Positions 44,692 to 52,615 of a stretch of DNA of 64,000 bases are shown here, piece by piece; the first letter of the stretch is position 1, and each line of letters opens with the position of its first letter. Source of the DNA: an uncultured Flavobacteriaceae bacterium (GTDB lineage: Bacteria; Bacteroidota; Bacteroidia; Flavobacteriales; Flavobacteriaceae). Where the stretch lies: assembly GCA_947502495.1 (NCBI GenBank), contig CANNAC010000005.1, forward strand, positions 124,001-188,000, in the 5' to 3' direction. Under the pieces are notes generated by a model. That model did no database searches, was not told the DNA's origin, and saw only the letters and a program-made list of their open reading frames with translations. The position numbers were made by a program, and so were the translations under genes.

Positions 44692-44776
44692 AGCTGGCGC
44701 GCATTTGCAAAGCGGGACTAATTGTATTTCGCATTAAAAATAAAACACTGGTACACTATAAAAAGTGTGCCTTTTT
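44692..44776 (+). terminator. cassette-end element B: GGCGCG hairpin plus terminator
   Basis: This is a homologue of element A (42572-42659): AGCTGGCGCGC, a CGCATT-TGC-AAAGCG stem with one mismatch, then GGTACACT/AGTGTGCC followed by TTTTT (44750-44776). It ends the array. The rest of the 44531-44853 gap is the Rhs remnant and AT-rich DNA without a gene. Confidence 0.8.
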
Positions 44777-44853
44777 AATTTACTTTTATTATACAAATGT
44801 TATTTGAAATAGCATTCTGTCATCATAGATTTAGCATAAATACACCCATTTTT

Positions 44854-45624
44854 TTATTGTAAAAGTGCTGGTACCACCTTTACATAATTTGTAATACCTG
44901 GTTTTAATGGTCTAAAAATTCTATATACCTCTGGTATTCTAGTATTAAAAAAAGTGTAATTAGAATGTACTAAGCCAAACGTTCCTGTAGATTCTACAAC
45001 CAAAGCTTGCAACTCATTGGTACTAATTCCTCTTACGGTATTAATAATTGCTATATGTTCTGCTTTTTCATTAGCATCATTATTATTGCCATGAACATCA
45101 CACCATATTAATACATCATTATTTTTAAAATCATTAAAACGGATTCTTTGATTTCTTCTTCCTCTAGTAAAATAAAAACGTATCGCTTTTGCTGGTACGC
45201 CATGTACACTACTAAAATAACTATTTACAAATCCAGAACAATCTGTTCCTAAATATTGATCACAATAAGACTGTAAATGATCGGTAGCATGTACTGCGAC
45301 AAGCGCAGTTACTGTTTTCTGACAATCTGCTACACTACCCTTTCCATGAAAGCATTTAGAAACAGCTTCACGATCTAATCCATTATTACCCGTTTGTCTA
45401 ATTAAACCAATAATCCTCCTTTTTTCAATTAAATTTACAGCAGATTCTATTGCACTTCTAGAACTTGTAGCAGTTATAGTACTTGAAGTATTTCCAGCAC
45501 TTCTATACTTACTTATATGAACAGAAGTTGTTCTTATTTGACAGTCTTGATCTAAAGTAGTTTGTAATAATCTCTCAAGAACTCTTAAATGAAGATACTG
45601 TGATTTGTATTGTAATGGCGTCAT
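44854..45624 (-). CDS. NlpC/P60-like cysteine hydrolase, candidate T6SS effector
   Basis: A 256-residue protein without signal peptide or membrane helix. The C-terminal half has the papain-like NlpC/P60 arrangement: Cys129 in GTDCSGFVNSYF and His190 in EHIAIINTV, with an intervening DVLIWCDVHG. The N-terminal 115 residues are helical and unrecognised. A peptidoglycan-cutting enzyme that lacks a Sec signal and sits inside a T6SS locus is typical of a T6SS-delivered amidase. It is on the strand opposite to the neighbouring rhs and transpeptidase-like genes. No immunity gene follows it on its own strand. Confidence 0.75.
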   Translation of the reverse strand: MTPLQYKSQYLHLRVLERLLQTTLDQDCQIRTTSVHISKYRSAGNTSSTITATSSRSAIESAVNLIEKRRIIGLIRQTGNNGLDREAVSKCFHGKGSVADCQKTVTALVAVHATDHLQSYCDQYLGTDCSGFVNSYFSSVHGVPAKAIRFYFTRGRRNQRIRFNDFKNNDVLIWCDVHGNNNDANEKAEHIAIINTVRGISTNELQALVVESTGTFGLVHSNYTFFNTRIPEVYRIFRPLKPGITNYVKVVPALLQ

Positions 45625-45821
45625 TTTTATTTCACTCTAAAAGGTTACATTACTATTTTAATGAAACAAAACATTTAAGGTTAACGACACACATCAAATT
45701 TTTCAATTAAAAAATAAAAACGTAACTATCTATTGATAGGTATTTTATAAATTAGTAAATTAATTCGTACAATTAGAAAGTTTTAAAATGCAATTTAAAA
45801 CTTCAAAAACTTAAAGATAAA
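45625..45821. promoter_or_regulatory. divergent gap between the two cell-wall effector candidates
   Basis: This 197-base AT-rich gap must hold the start signals of both the minus-strand NlpC/P60-like gene and the plus-strand transpeptidase-like gene. No clear TAnnTTTG box was identified and no small gene was seen. Confidence 0.35.
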
Positions 45822-46328
45822 ATGCACAAAGTTTTTGTTACAGTAACCAATTCAAAAAATGGTATAGCAAAATTATCTAGCTATCCATACAGACCAGATA
45901 GAACAACCTATGAAGTTCCTTTATACATTGTAAAGGTAAAAGGTACAGATAAAGCTGGCAATGCCATAGAAACTAAATTTAAAGCAATACGTTTTGGTGT
46001 TAAAAGAACCCAAACAATTAATGCGCACATGGTAGGTTTACAAGATGCACAATCGTACACCTTAAAATGGAATTACATTACTACTATGGAAGAAATGGCA
46101 TGGCGAGTCTATGATGGTTTTTTTGTGCATCGCGGTCCAGAAAAACCTTTAGGTGGCATTTATGGATCTATTGGTTGTATTGAAATTTGCGGCGTTGGTG
46201 AATGGGATAAATTTAATAACTTAATTAAAGAATTAGCTGATTGTAAAACCTTAATGGAAGCAAGCACAAATAGGTATGTAAAAATAACCTATATGCACGC
46301 TACCAAACCAGCATTAAAAAAGACTTAA
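45822..46328 (+). CDS. L,D-transpeptidase-like protein, candidate T6SS effector
   Basis: A 168-residue protein without signal peptide. The segment HRGP (His103) followed by GGIYGSIGCIEI (Ser116, Cys119) fits the HxxS/SxGC type active site of L,D-transpeptidase folds, including the DUF2778/Tlde1 group of T6SS effectors that act on target-cell peptidoglycan. The rest is beta-rich, as expected for that fold. It is followed after 10 bases by a lipoprotein gene, which is the arrangement of an effector with a periplasmic immunity protein. Family assignment by motif only. Confidence 0.65.
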   Translation: MHKVFVTVTNSKNGIAKLSSYPYRPDRTTYEVPLYIVKVKGTDKAGNAIETKFKAIRFGVKRTQTINAHMVGLQDAQSYTLKWNYITTMEEMAWRVYDGFFVHRGPEKPLGGIYGSIGCIEICGVGEWDKFNNLIKELADCKTLMEASTNRYVKITYMHATKPALKKT

Positions 46329-46338
46329 ATTAAATACG

Positions 46339-46980
46339 ATGAATTTTAGAATACATATTATAGTAGTACTACTTCTATTAATTGGTTGCAAAAAGAATGT
46401 AAATACAGAAGTACCTGCGGAAGAAATCAAACCAAAAGAAACGATAACCAATAAGATAGAAGATACCATACCTGTATATCGGGCTTCTTTTTCACAAATG
46501 GAAACTACCGAATTGGTTTCTTCCATTACAAATAATATCCAATCTGATTTTGTAGCATATCCTTTTAATAAAGACGGGAACGAATTAGAAGAAACGAAAA
46601 CCATTTATCGATCAAAAGGCTTCTTAAAAACATTGGCTTCCGATTTTAAAAATGAAGACTTTCTAGCGGTAGCATCTATTAACTATGCGCTTGTTGTTCC
46701 GAAAACGAATACAAAATCCGATTATATTTCCATACAACAATGGCAATATACCGATACGGAAAAAGCAAAATCTGCTTTTGAAAGCCTTAAAAAATATAAA
46801 GAAGCAGAAATTCATTTTAAGACCATTAATTGGATATGGGTATATCAAGAAGATACTATCTATCTTGTATTTGCAAGAAATTTTATGGTTACAGATGTAG
46901 AAATGCAAAGCATAAAAAATGCAATCCTTAAAACAATAACTCCTTTAGGAGATTACGAAACTATTCAGTTTTACGAATAA
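46339..46980 (+). CDS. lipoprotein, candidate immunity protein of the transpeptidase-like effector
   Basis: A 213-residue lipoprotein; the lipobox LLLLIGC places the lipidated Cys at 17. A low-complexity linker (about 20-50) follows and then an alpha/beta domain of about 150 residues ending TITPLGDYETIQFYE. No family is recognised. Position (10 bases after the effector candidate) and periplasmic location suit an immunity protein against a cell-wall enzyme. The alternative is a structural lipoprotein such as TssQ, which is otherwise missing from the locus. Confidence 0.75.
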   Translation: MNFRIHIIVVLLLLIGCKKNVNTEVPAEEIKPKETITNKIEDTIPVYRASFSQMETTELVSSITNNIQSDFVAYPFNKDGNELEETKTIYRSKGFLKTLASDFKNEDFLAVASINYALVVPKTNTKSDYISIQQWQYTDTEKAKSAFESLKKYKEAEIHFKTINWIWVYQEDTIYLVFARNFMVTDVEMQSIKNAILKTITPLGDYETIQFYE

Positions 46981-47008
46981 AAAAGTACTGCACTTAAATA
47001 CGGTACAA

Positions 47009-47050
47009 AAAAAAGCACCGTTAGAAAATTATTTCTAACGGTGCTTTTTT
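47009..47050. terminator. bidirectional terminator between lipoprotein gene and tssC
   Basis: A 19-bp perfect stem (47009-47027 with 47032-47050) contains GCACCGTTAGAAA and its complement, with A-run and T-run flanks and a 4-base loop. It serves both the plus-strand effector pair and the minus-strand tssH-tssB-tssC unit. Confidence 0.92.
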
Positions 47051-47090
47051 AATATAAATTACAGCATGCAATTAATTTCGCAATTGCTTT

Positions 47091-48437
47091 CTATTGTTGC
47101 TCATAATCTGCATCCCATTCTGTACCATCATCTCCTTTTTGACCATCCATTTTAATCATAAAGTTTTTGGCTGGAAAGTAAGGTTTCATGTGTATATCTA
47201 AAAACACACGATCTTTCTGATTAGGATCTTGTTCAAATCTTTTGATAGAGAAATCTTCAATAAGTTTATCTGGTCCTGTAATACCATCTAAAAACTTAAC
47301 GATTTGTCCCATTAATTCTTTTCTAGTTTTTGCATTAAAGTTTTCAAAAGCACGACGGTTTAAGAAATCCATTAATACTTTAGTTACATAATCAAATACT
47401 CTAACTACAGAATAGGTTTGTAAACCAAGGTTATCTCCATTAAATAAAGTTTTAGCAGAGAATGCCATTACTTTACCATATTCATTAACCATTGGTACTA
47501 ATCCCATTTTTTCTAAATGTGCGATTTCACTCTTTTTAAGATCAAAACGTACCCCATCTATTTCATTAATACCACCAAACTTTTTACCTGCAGTAACCTG
47601 AGACATTAAGGTTTGGTAAATTTTACCTGCTAAAGCACCTGCTGGCGGAACATATAAATCATCTTCCTCTCCTACCTCATCTACTTTTGCTCTACCAACT
47701 AACCAGTTACAAGCCATGATTACGTTAGACTTATATTTGTCTCCACTTGTTAAATTAGCAGCTTCAAACATTTCCATAACATCATCCGGCTCATCTAAAT
47801 GCTCAAAATCGGTTACTAACATTGCTTTATTTTCATATGCAATTTTAGCCCATTTTTCAACCACTTTGTTCGATCCTAAATAACCAGGAATTACTAATAA
47901 TCCGTAATTATCTCTTAAATCTAAACGGTCATAAGTAGATTTTAATTCTTCTGCTACAGCATCAATAAATCGCGTATTATCTAGATCTTTAACTTGTTCT
48001 AGTTCTGCATTCATTATCGATATGTTTTTCAACTTATCCGATTCTGTATTTTTATAAAATAATGCCATAGATCGATAAGATCTCTCTAAGTCATTAGTAG
48101 CTTCTAGTGCACTATGTAAGTTTTTCTTTAAAGAATCATTAGCCGTTTTCGACTTCGTTTCTGAAGCTTCTACCATTTCTGGAATGCTTTCCGATTCGGA
48201 TAAAACAGAAGACCAAATCTCTAATACTTTTTTAAGCTGTTCTCTATCTTCTTTCTTCGCTTGTTCGGTAAGAAAGATACGTTTACGAGCTTTACGTTCT
48301 GGATTCATATTTTGAACCCCTTCAATACATGATTCTAACAGGTCAAAACCTCCATACTTAGCAAGTTGTTCACTCTTTTCTTTTAAATACTGTGCTGGAT
48401 TTTCTACTGGAGAAAATTGTTGTTGTGCTTTTGACAT
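47091..48437 (-). CDS. tssC: type VI secretion sheath large subunit TssC
   Basis: A 448-residue VipB-type sheath protein. The N-terminal region is helical. The core includes YGLLVIPGYLGSNKV, and the C-terminal part contains FNAKTRKELMGQIVKFLDGITGP and DIHMKPYFPAKNFMIKMDGQKG, typical of the terminal sheath strands. With TssB it forms the contractile sheath around the TssD tube. It begins 2 bases after the tssB stop codon and ends the right-hand minus-strand arm before a strong terminator. Confidence 0.94.
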   Translation of the reverse strand: MSKAQQQFSPVENPAQYLKEKSEQLAKYGGFDLLESCIEGVQNMNPERKARKRIFLTEQAKKEDREQLKKVLEIWSSVLSESESIPEMVEASETKSKTANDSLKKNLHSALEATNDLERSYRSMALFYKNTESDKLKNISIMNAELEQVKDLDNTRFIDAVAEELKSTYDRLDLRDNYGLLVIPGYLGSNKVVEKWAKIAYENKAMLVTDFEHLDEPDDVMEMFEAANLTSGDKYKSNVIMACNWLVGRAKVDEVGEEDDLYVPPAGALAGKIYQTLMSQVTAGKKFGGINEIDGVRFDLKKSEIAHLEKMGLVPMVNEYGKVMAFSAKTLFNGDNLGLQTYSVVRVFDYVTKVLMDFLNRRAFENFNAKTRKELMGQIVKFLDGITGPDKLIEDFSIKRFEQDPNQKDRVFLDIHMKPYFPAKNFMIKMDGQKGDDGTEWDADYEQQ

Positions 48438-48439
48438 AA

Positions 48440-48886
48440 TTATTTGCTTTCTTCAATTTCTGTTAGTAATGCTCTCATAGCTTCTAATAAAGATGCTTTT
48501 GCCTCAGGGTTTTCTAAAGCTGTTTTTAAAATTTTATTTGTTTTTAATTGCTTTACAATTTTTATGTACTGATCTTTTTCTGTGTTCAGGTCTTTTAAAA
48601 ACTTGCTTTGTTTTGTAATTCCTTTTCCGCCAAAGTCTCCTAAATTTTTAAAATTTAAGTTTTCTTTTCTACCAACACCATCCGTATCTTCAAACTCTAC
48701 TTCTACTTCAGGCTTGTAATGTTCAAAAACTTCTTCTACCGTTTTTAATCCTGTTACAACTTCTGGCTTTATTGGTTGATCTTGTGTTAATTTTTCAACA
48801 AAGAGCGTTCTGTTTTGAGGTATTTCTTGAATGGCTTCATTAGCATCTGTTTTTACTTCTGTACCACCAATTCCGTAAGTATCCAT
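48440..48886 (-). CDS. tssB: type VI secretion sheath small subunit TssB
   Basis: A 148-residue VipA-type protein. The LxVEKLTQDQPIKPEVVTGL region, PEVEVEFEDTDG and LNFKNLGDFGGKGI(T) correspond to the strands that interlock with TssC. The C-terminal helix KTNKILKTALENPEAKASLLEAMRAL is present. It lies 63 bases after tssH and 2 bases before tssC, so TssB and TssC are translated together in the usual pair. Confidence 0.93.
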   Translation of the reverse strand: MDTYGIGGTEVKTDANEAIQEIPQNRTLFVEKLTQDQPIKPEVVTGLKTVEEVFEHYKPEVEVEFEDTDGVGRKENLNFKNLGDFGGKGITKQSKFLKDLNTEKDQYIKIVKQLKTNKILKTALENPEAKASLLEAMRALLTEIEESK

Positions 48887-48949
48887 ATTCTTTTGGTTTA
48901 ATTAATTCTTTAATAATGATAAATATAAGCAAATTATTAGTTTTTCAAC

Positions 48950-51424
48950 TTATTTATATTGCCACTTTAATTCTTTTTTAGCATTCATATCTAGTGAAAC
49001 TTTTGCTCCTTTTGTAATCTCTCCAGATATTATCATTTTAGATAATGGCGAGCGTAAGTCTGTTCTAATCACACCACGTAAAGGTCTTGCTCCATATTTT
49101 GGTGTAAAGCCTTTTTCGGCAAGATATGTCATTGCTTTTTCGGATATGTTTAAAGTGATTTCTTGTTTCTCTAAAGCTTTAAGCAATCCTTTTAATTGAA
49201 TTTTAAAAATCTTCACTACATTTTCTTTGGTTATTGGCGAAAACGGAATAATTTCGGTTAATCTTCCTAAAAATTCTGGTCTAAAATAGCTTCCCATTAT
49301 TTCTAATAAATCATTAGATTTAGGAATAATTCCTTCATCAAAAGATTCTACAATATGCTGACTTCCAATATTAGAGGTAAATAAAACCACTGCGTTTGAA
49401 AAATCTCCTACTTTTCCTAATCTGTCGCTTAGTTTTCCTTCATCTAATATTTGAAGAAAAATATCAAAAACCGAAGGATGTGCCTTTTCTATTTCGTCAA
49501 AAAGAACAATAGAATATGGTTTTTGTCTTATTTTATTTACTAGTAACCCACCTTCTTCATACCCTACATATCCTGGAGGTGCTCCATATAATAAGGCTGC
49601 AGAATGTTCTTCTTTAAACTCACTCATATCAAAACGAATAATGGCATTTTCGTCTTGAAATAAAAACTCTGCTAAGGATTTTGCTAACTCTGTTTTTCCG
49701 GTTCCTGTTGGTCCAGAAAAGAAAAAAGAACCGACTGGTAATCCAGGTTTACTTAAACCAGAACGCGATTCTAAAACTGCCGAAGTGATCACACTAATAG
49801 CGTGGTCTTGACCTATTACTCGTCGTTGTAAAACTTCTTCCATATTAAGAAGTCTTTCTTTTTCGTCGGCTTGTAATTTACCTGTTGGTATTCCTGTTTT
49901 GTTTGCTATAGTAGAAGCAACATCGTTTTTATTAATCGCCGTTTTTTCTTGCGAAGCTATTTCTAATAATTGTTTTAAAATTTTATCTAAAGCGGTAAAT
50001 CCTTGCTTTGGTGTTTTTACTTTTTCAAAATGGTTCTCATCTCCTAACTCATCGAATAACAAATAACTTAATCTGTTTTTCATTAAAGCATATTCCCAAA
50101 TTTGTTCTTTTAAAACCGCTTCCTTTTTTAATTCTTTATTATTTTTAAGTACTTCTAAATTCTCTTGAATACTATTAATTTCATCGACAGAAGTTTCAAT
50201 CATATATTTTGCAGCAGACATCGTTCTATCGATTAAATCGATTGCAGAATCTGGTAAACTTCTTTCTTTATTATATCGTTTTGCTAGTCGTATCGCTTCT
50301 TGTATGGTTTCGGTATCTATCTCTAAATCATGATGCTCTGTATAATAGGACACGGTATTTTGTATCATTCTATGTGCTTCATCTTCATTTGGCTCTAGCA
50401 ATCTTACCGTTTCAAATTGACGCGATAACCCTTCATCTACTTCTATATGTTTTCTAAAAGCATCATTAGTAGCTGTACCAATTACGGTAAGCTCTCCTTT
50501 AGATAATTCCGATTTCAGTAAATTGGCTAATCCTTGATTTCCTTGATTTTTATCGGTTAGATTATTAATTTCATCTACCAACAAAATAGCTTTCGGAAAT
50601 TGTTTAATCTCTTCAATTACCTTTTTTAAACGGTCTTCAATTTCTCCTTTATAACCTGCTCCAGAAACTAAATGGATAAAATCTAATTCAAAAATCCTAG
50701 CACTTTTTAAATGTTCTGGCACATTATTATTTACAGATGCATAGGCTAATCCGTTAAACAAAACTGTTTTACCAACTCCTGGATCACCAAGAATTAATAC
50801 GTTTGGTTTGGATCTTCTTCCTAAAATTTCGGCAATCATTTTTATTTCCGATTCTCTACCTGAAATAGCATCCAACTCATTGTTACTTGCTTTTAAGGTT
50901 TTATCGATACAATATTGCGCAAGTGTACTTGTGCCTACCGCTTTATTTGCATTAGAAGTAGTAGATTTTCCTGCAGAAGTATGCGACGTACTTTCTTTCA
51001 CTCCCAAATTATCAATAATCTCATTTGGTGTCAAAGAAAATGATTTTAATTGTTCGAATGTAAAACCAACGCCAGGAGTACAAAGTGCAATAAGCACACA
51101 ATGTTCTGTTACTTCTTCTAAACCTAATTTTAGCTTTATATTGTCTGCTTCATATAAAACAGCTTCTACAGAACTATCTCCAGAAGGATTCTCCGGAATT
51201 TTTGTGGTTTTTGGTAAAGATTCTAGTCGTACTTCGGCCCATTCTTCTACATAATAACCGTCTTGACCGATACTATCTAAATAGCTAATCAAACCTATAT
51301 TTTTATGCATTAATGCTTTTAGTAAATGTGCAGATGCGTATTGTTTGTGGGCATATTCTTTTGCAACCGCTTGTGCTATATGAATTGCTTCTTTTAGTGT
51401 ATTGGAAAATACATAATCGGACAT
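48950..51424 (-). CDS. tssH: type VI secretion sheath-recycling ATPase TssH (ClpV)
   Basis: An 824-residue Clp/Hsp100 ATPase. A Clp-N-like domain (about 1-140) precedes two AAA+ modules. Module 1 has Walker A GDPGVGKT at about 213-220 and Walker B ILLVDEINNL. Module 2 has Walker A GPTGTGKT near residue 570 and GAPPGYVGYEEGG as pore loop. The Clp-N and lack of a ClpB-type long middle domain support ClpV rather than ClpB. It disassembles contracted TssB/C sheaths. It is the first gene of the arm and follows a 234-base gap holding an imperfect inverted repeat near 51445-51475. Confidence 0.93.
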   Translation of the reverse strand: MSDYVFSNTLKEAIHIAQAVAKEYAHKQYASAHLLKALMHKNIGLISYLDSIGQDGYYVEEWAEVRLESLPKTTKIPENPSGDSSVEAVLYEADNIKLKLGLEEVTEHCVLIALCTPGVGFTFEQLKSFSLTPNEIIDNLGVKESTSHTSAGKSTTSNANKAVGTSTLAQYCIDKTLKASNNELDAISGRESEIKMIAEILGRRSKPNVLILGDPGVGKTVLFNGLAYASVNNNVPEHLKSARIFELDFIHLVSGAGYKGEIEDRLKKVIEEIKQFPKAILLVDEINNLTDKNQGNQGLANLLKSELSKGELTVIGTATNDAFRKHIEVDEGLSRQFETVRLLEPNEDEAHRMIQNTVSYYTEHHDLEIDTETIQEAIRLAKRYNKERSLPDSAIDLIDRTMSAAKYMIETSVDEINSIQENLEVLKNNKELKKEAVLKEQIWEYALMKNRLSYLLFDELGDENHFEKVKTPKQGFTALDKILKQLLEIASQEKTAINKNDVASTIANKTGIPTGKLQADEKERLLNMEEVLQRRVIGQDHAISVITSAVLESRSGLSKPGLPVGSFFFSGPTGTGKTELAKSLAEFLFQDENAIIRFDMSEFKEEHSAALLYGAPPGYVGYEEGGLLVNKIRQKPYSIVLFDEIEKAHPSVFDIFLQILDEGKLSDRLGKVGDFSNAVVLFTSNIGSQHIVESFDEGIIPKSNDLLEIMGSYFRPEFLGRLTEIIPFSPITKENVVKIFKIQLKGLLKALEKQEITLNISEKAMTYLAEKGFTPKYGARPLRGVIRTDLRSPLSKMIISGEITKGAKVSLDMNAKKELKWQYK

Positions 51425-51658
51425 ATCTATTAAGTTTGTTTATTACTTTTAATGATTAAAAAACATTAAAGTCATCATATGCAGGTAAATAATTTCTTTA
51501 AGGATAAACTAATTTAGAAATAATATAAGAGAATACCAACTATTTAGGTTTCATCCTTTTCAATGATTTTTAAACAATGAATTTACGCTAATTTATGATT
51601 GTAAAAACTTAATTTTTAATGTTTTTTCACTTAAAAATCATAGATAATGCAACCCCTT
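51425..51658. promoter_or_regulatory. control region upstream of tssH
   Basis: A 234-base AT-rich gap between the YheT-like gene stop and the tssH start, both on the minus strand. It has an imperfect dyad near 51445-51475 (CTTTAATG with CATTAAAAG on the minus strand). It must contain the tssH promoter and the upstream gene's end. No gene was seen and no strict TAnnTTTG box. Confidence 0.35.
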
Positions 51659-52615
51659 TTATAATTGCGAAACAAACGCTAAAGCTCGAAGTTCGTTATA
51701 GTAATATTCGCCTTTTTGAATAAAGCCAACATGACCTCCAAAATTAGGCATTTCTAAATGTAAATTTTCGTTGTTTTTTGCTTCTTTTATGGGATAACAT
51801 TCTGGAGATAAAAACGAATCGTTTAAAGCATTTATGACCAAAGTAGGTACTTTTATATTTGGCAGAAATTGCAGACAGCTAGATTTTGTATAATAGTCTT
51901 TTGCATCTTTAAAGCCATGTGCTTTAGAGGTATAAACCGTATCAAAATCTCTTAATAATTTAATAGAATCCACTTCTTGCGAGGAGATTTTATCTGGAAA
52001 CTGAAGCAGTTTCGGTTTTAACTTATCTACTAGGTGTTTTTTAAATCGGATGGCATACGGCTTGTTTTTCAGCTTGTGTAATTCATTGGCAGAACCTTCT
52101 AAAAAACAAGGTACAGAAATAGCAATAGCTCCTTTTATTTCCTTTGGAATAACTCGTTCTTCGCCTAAGTATTTTAAGGCAATATTTCCGCCAAGGCTAA
52201 AGCCATTGATATAGATTTCTGTGTAATTTTTACTTTCTAAAATATGTAGAATAACTTCGTGTAAATCTTCGGTTGCACCAGAATGATAGCTTTTGTATTT
52301 TAAGTTCGGTTCTCCGCTACAACCTCTAAAATTAACACAAACAGCATCTACGCCATTTTCATTAAAAAGTTTTGCAGGACCAGTAACATAAGGTCGTTGC
52401 GCATTGCCTTCTAAACCATGTAAAACAATAATTAGTTTTTCCGATTTCTCTTTGGTATAACTCCAATCTAAGTCAATAAAATCGCCATCACTAAGCGTTA
52501 ATCGCTCTCGTTTTTGAACCAATTTTACTTTGCGAAGTATACCAGAATAAATGGTAGCAACATTTCCGTTTCTAAAAAAAATGGAAGGTTTGTATGTGGT
52601 GTTAAGTATTGGCAT
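51659..52615 (-). CDS. alpha/beta hydrolase of the YheT/esterase group
   Basis: A 318-residue hydrolase. HGLEGNAQRPYV near residue 65 gives the oxyanion-hole region, NFRGCSGEPN a conserved loop, GFSLGGN the nucleophile elbow (Ser about residue 141), an Asp in NALNDSFLSPE the acid, and the GGHVG His the base. This is the YheT/AB-hydrolase-4 arrangement. The substrate is unknown, perhaps short-chain esters. Its ATG overlaps the adenine deaminase stop codon (TAATG), so translation is coupled. Confidence 0.9.
   Translation of the reverse strand: MPILNTTYKPSIFFRNGNVATIYSGILRKVKLVQKRERLTLSDGDFIDLDWSYTKEKSEKLIIVLHGLEGNAQRPYVTGPAKLFNENGVDAVCVNFRGCSGEPNLKYKSYHSGATEDLHEVILHILESKNYTEIYINGFSLGGNIALKYLGEERVIPKEIKGAIAISVPCFLEGSANELHKLKNKPYAIRFKKHLVDKLKPKLLQFPDKISSQEVDSIKLLRDFDTVYTSKAHGFKDAKDYYTKSSCLQFLPNIKVPTLVINALNDSFLSPECYPIKEAKNNENLHLEMPNFGGHVGFIQKGEYYYNELRALAFVSQL

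Noticed and set aside
46339..46980. TssQ lipoprotein
   Set aside because: Size and the tight pairing with the transpeptidase-like gene favour an immunity protein; the alternative is kept as a possibility in the entry.
24490..51424. Prophage or extracellular contractile injection system
   Set aside because: gp25-like, VgrG and tube proteins would fit, but TssK, TssN, ClpV-type ATPase and PAAR-Rhs with immunity genes identify a T6SS; no phage head, lysis or integrase genes occur.
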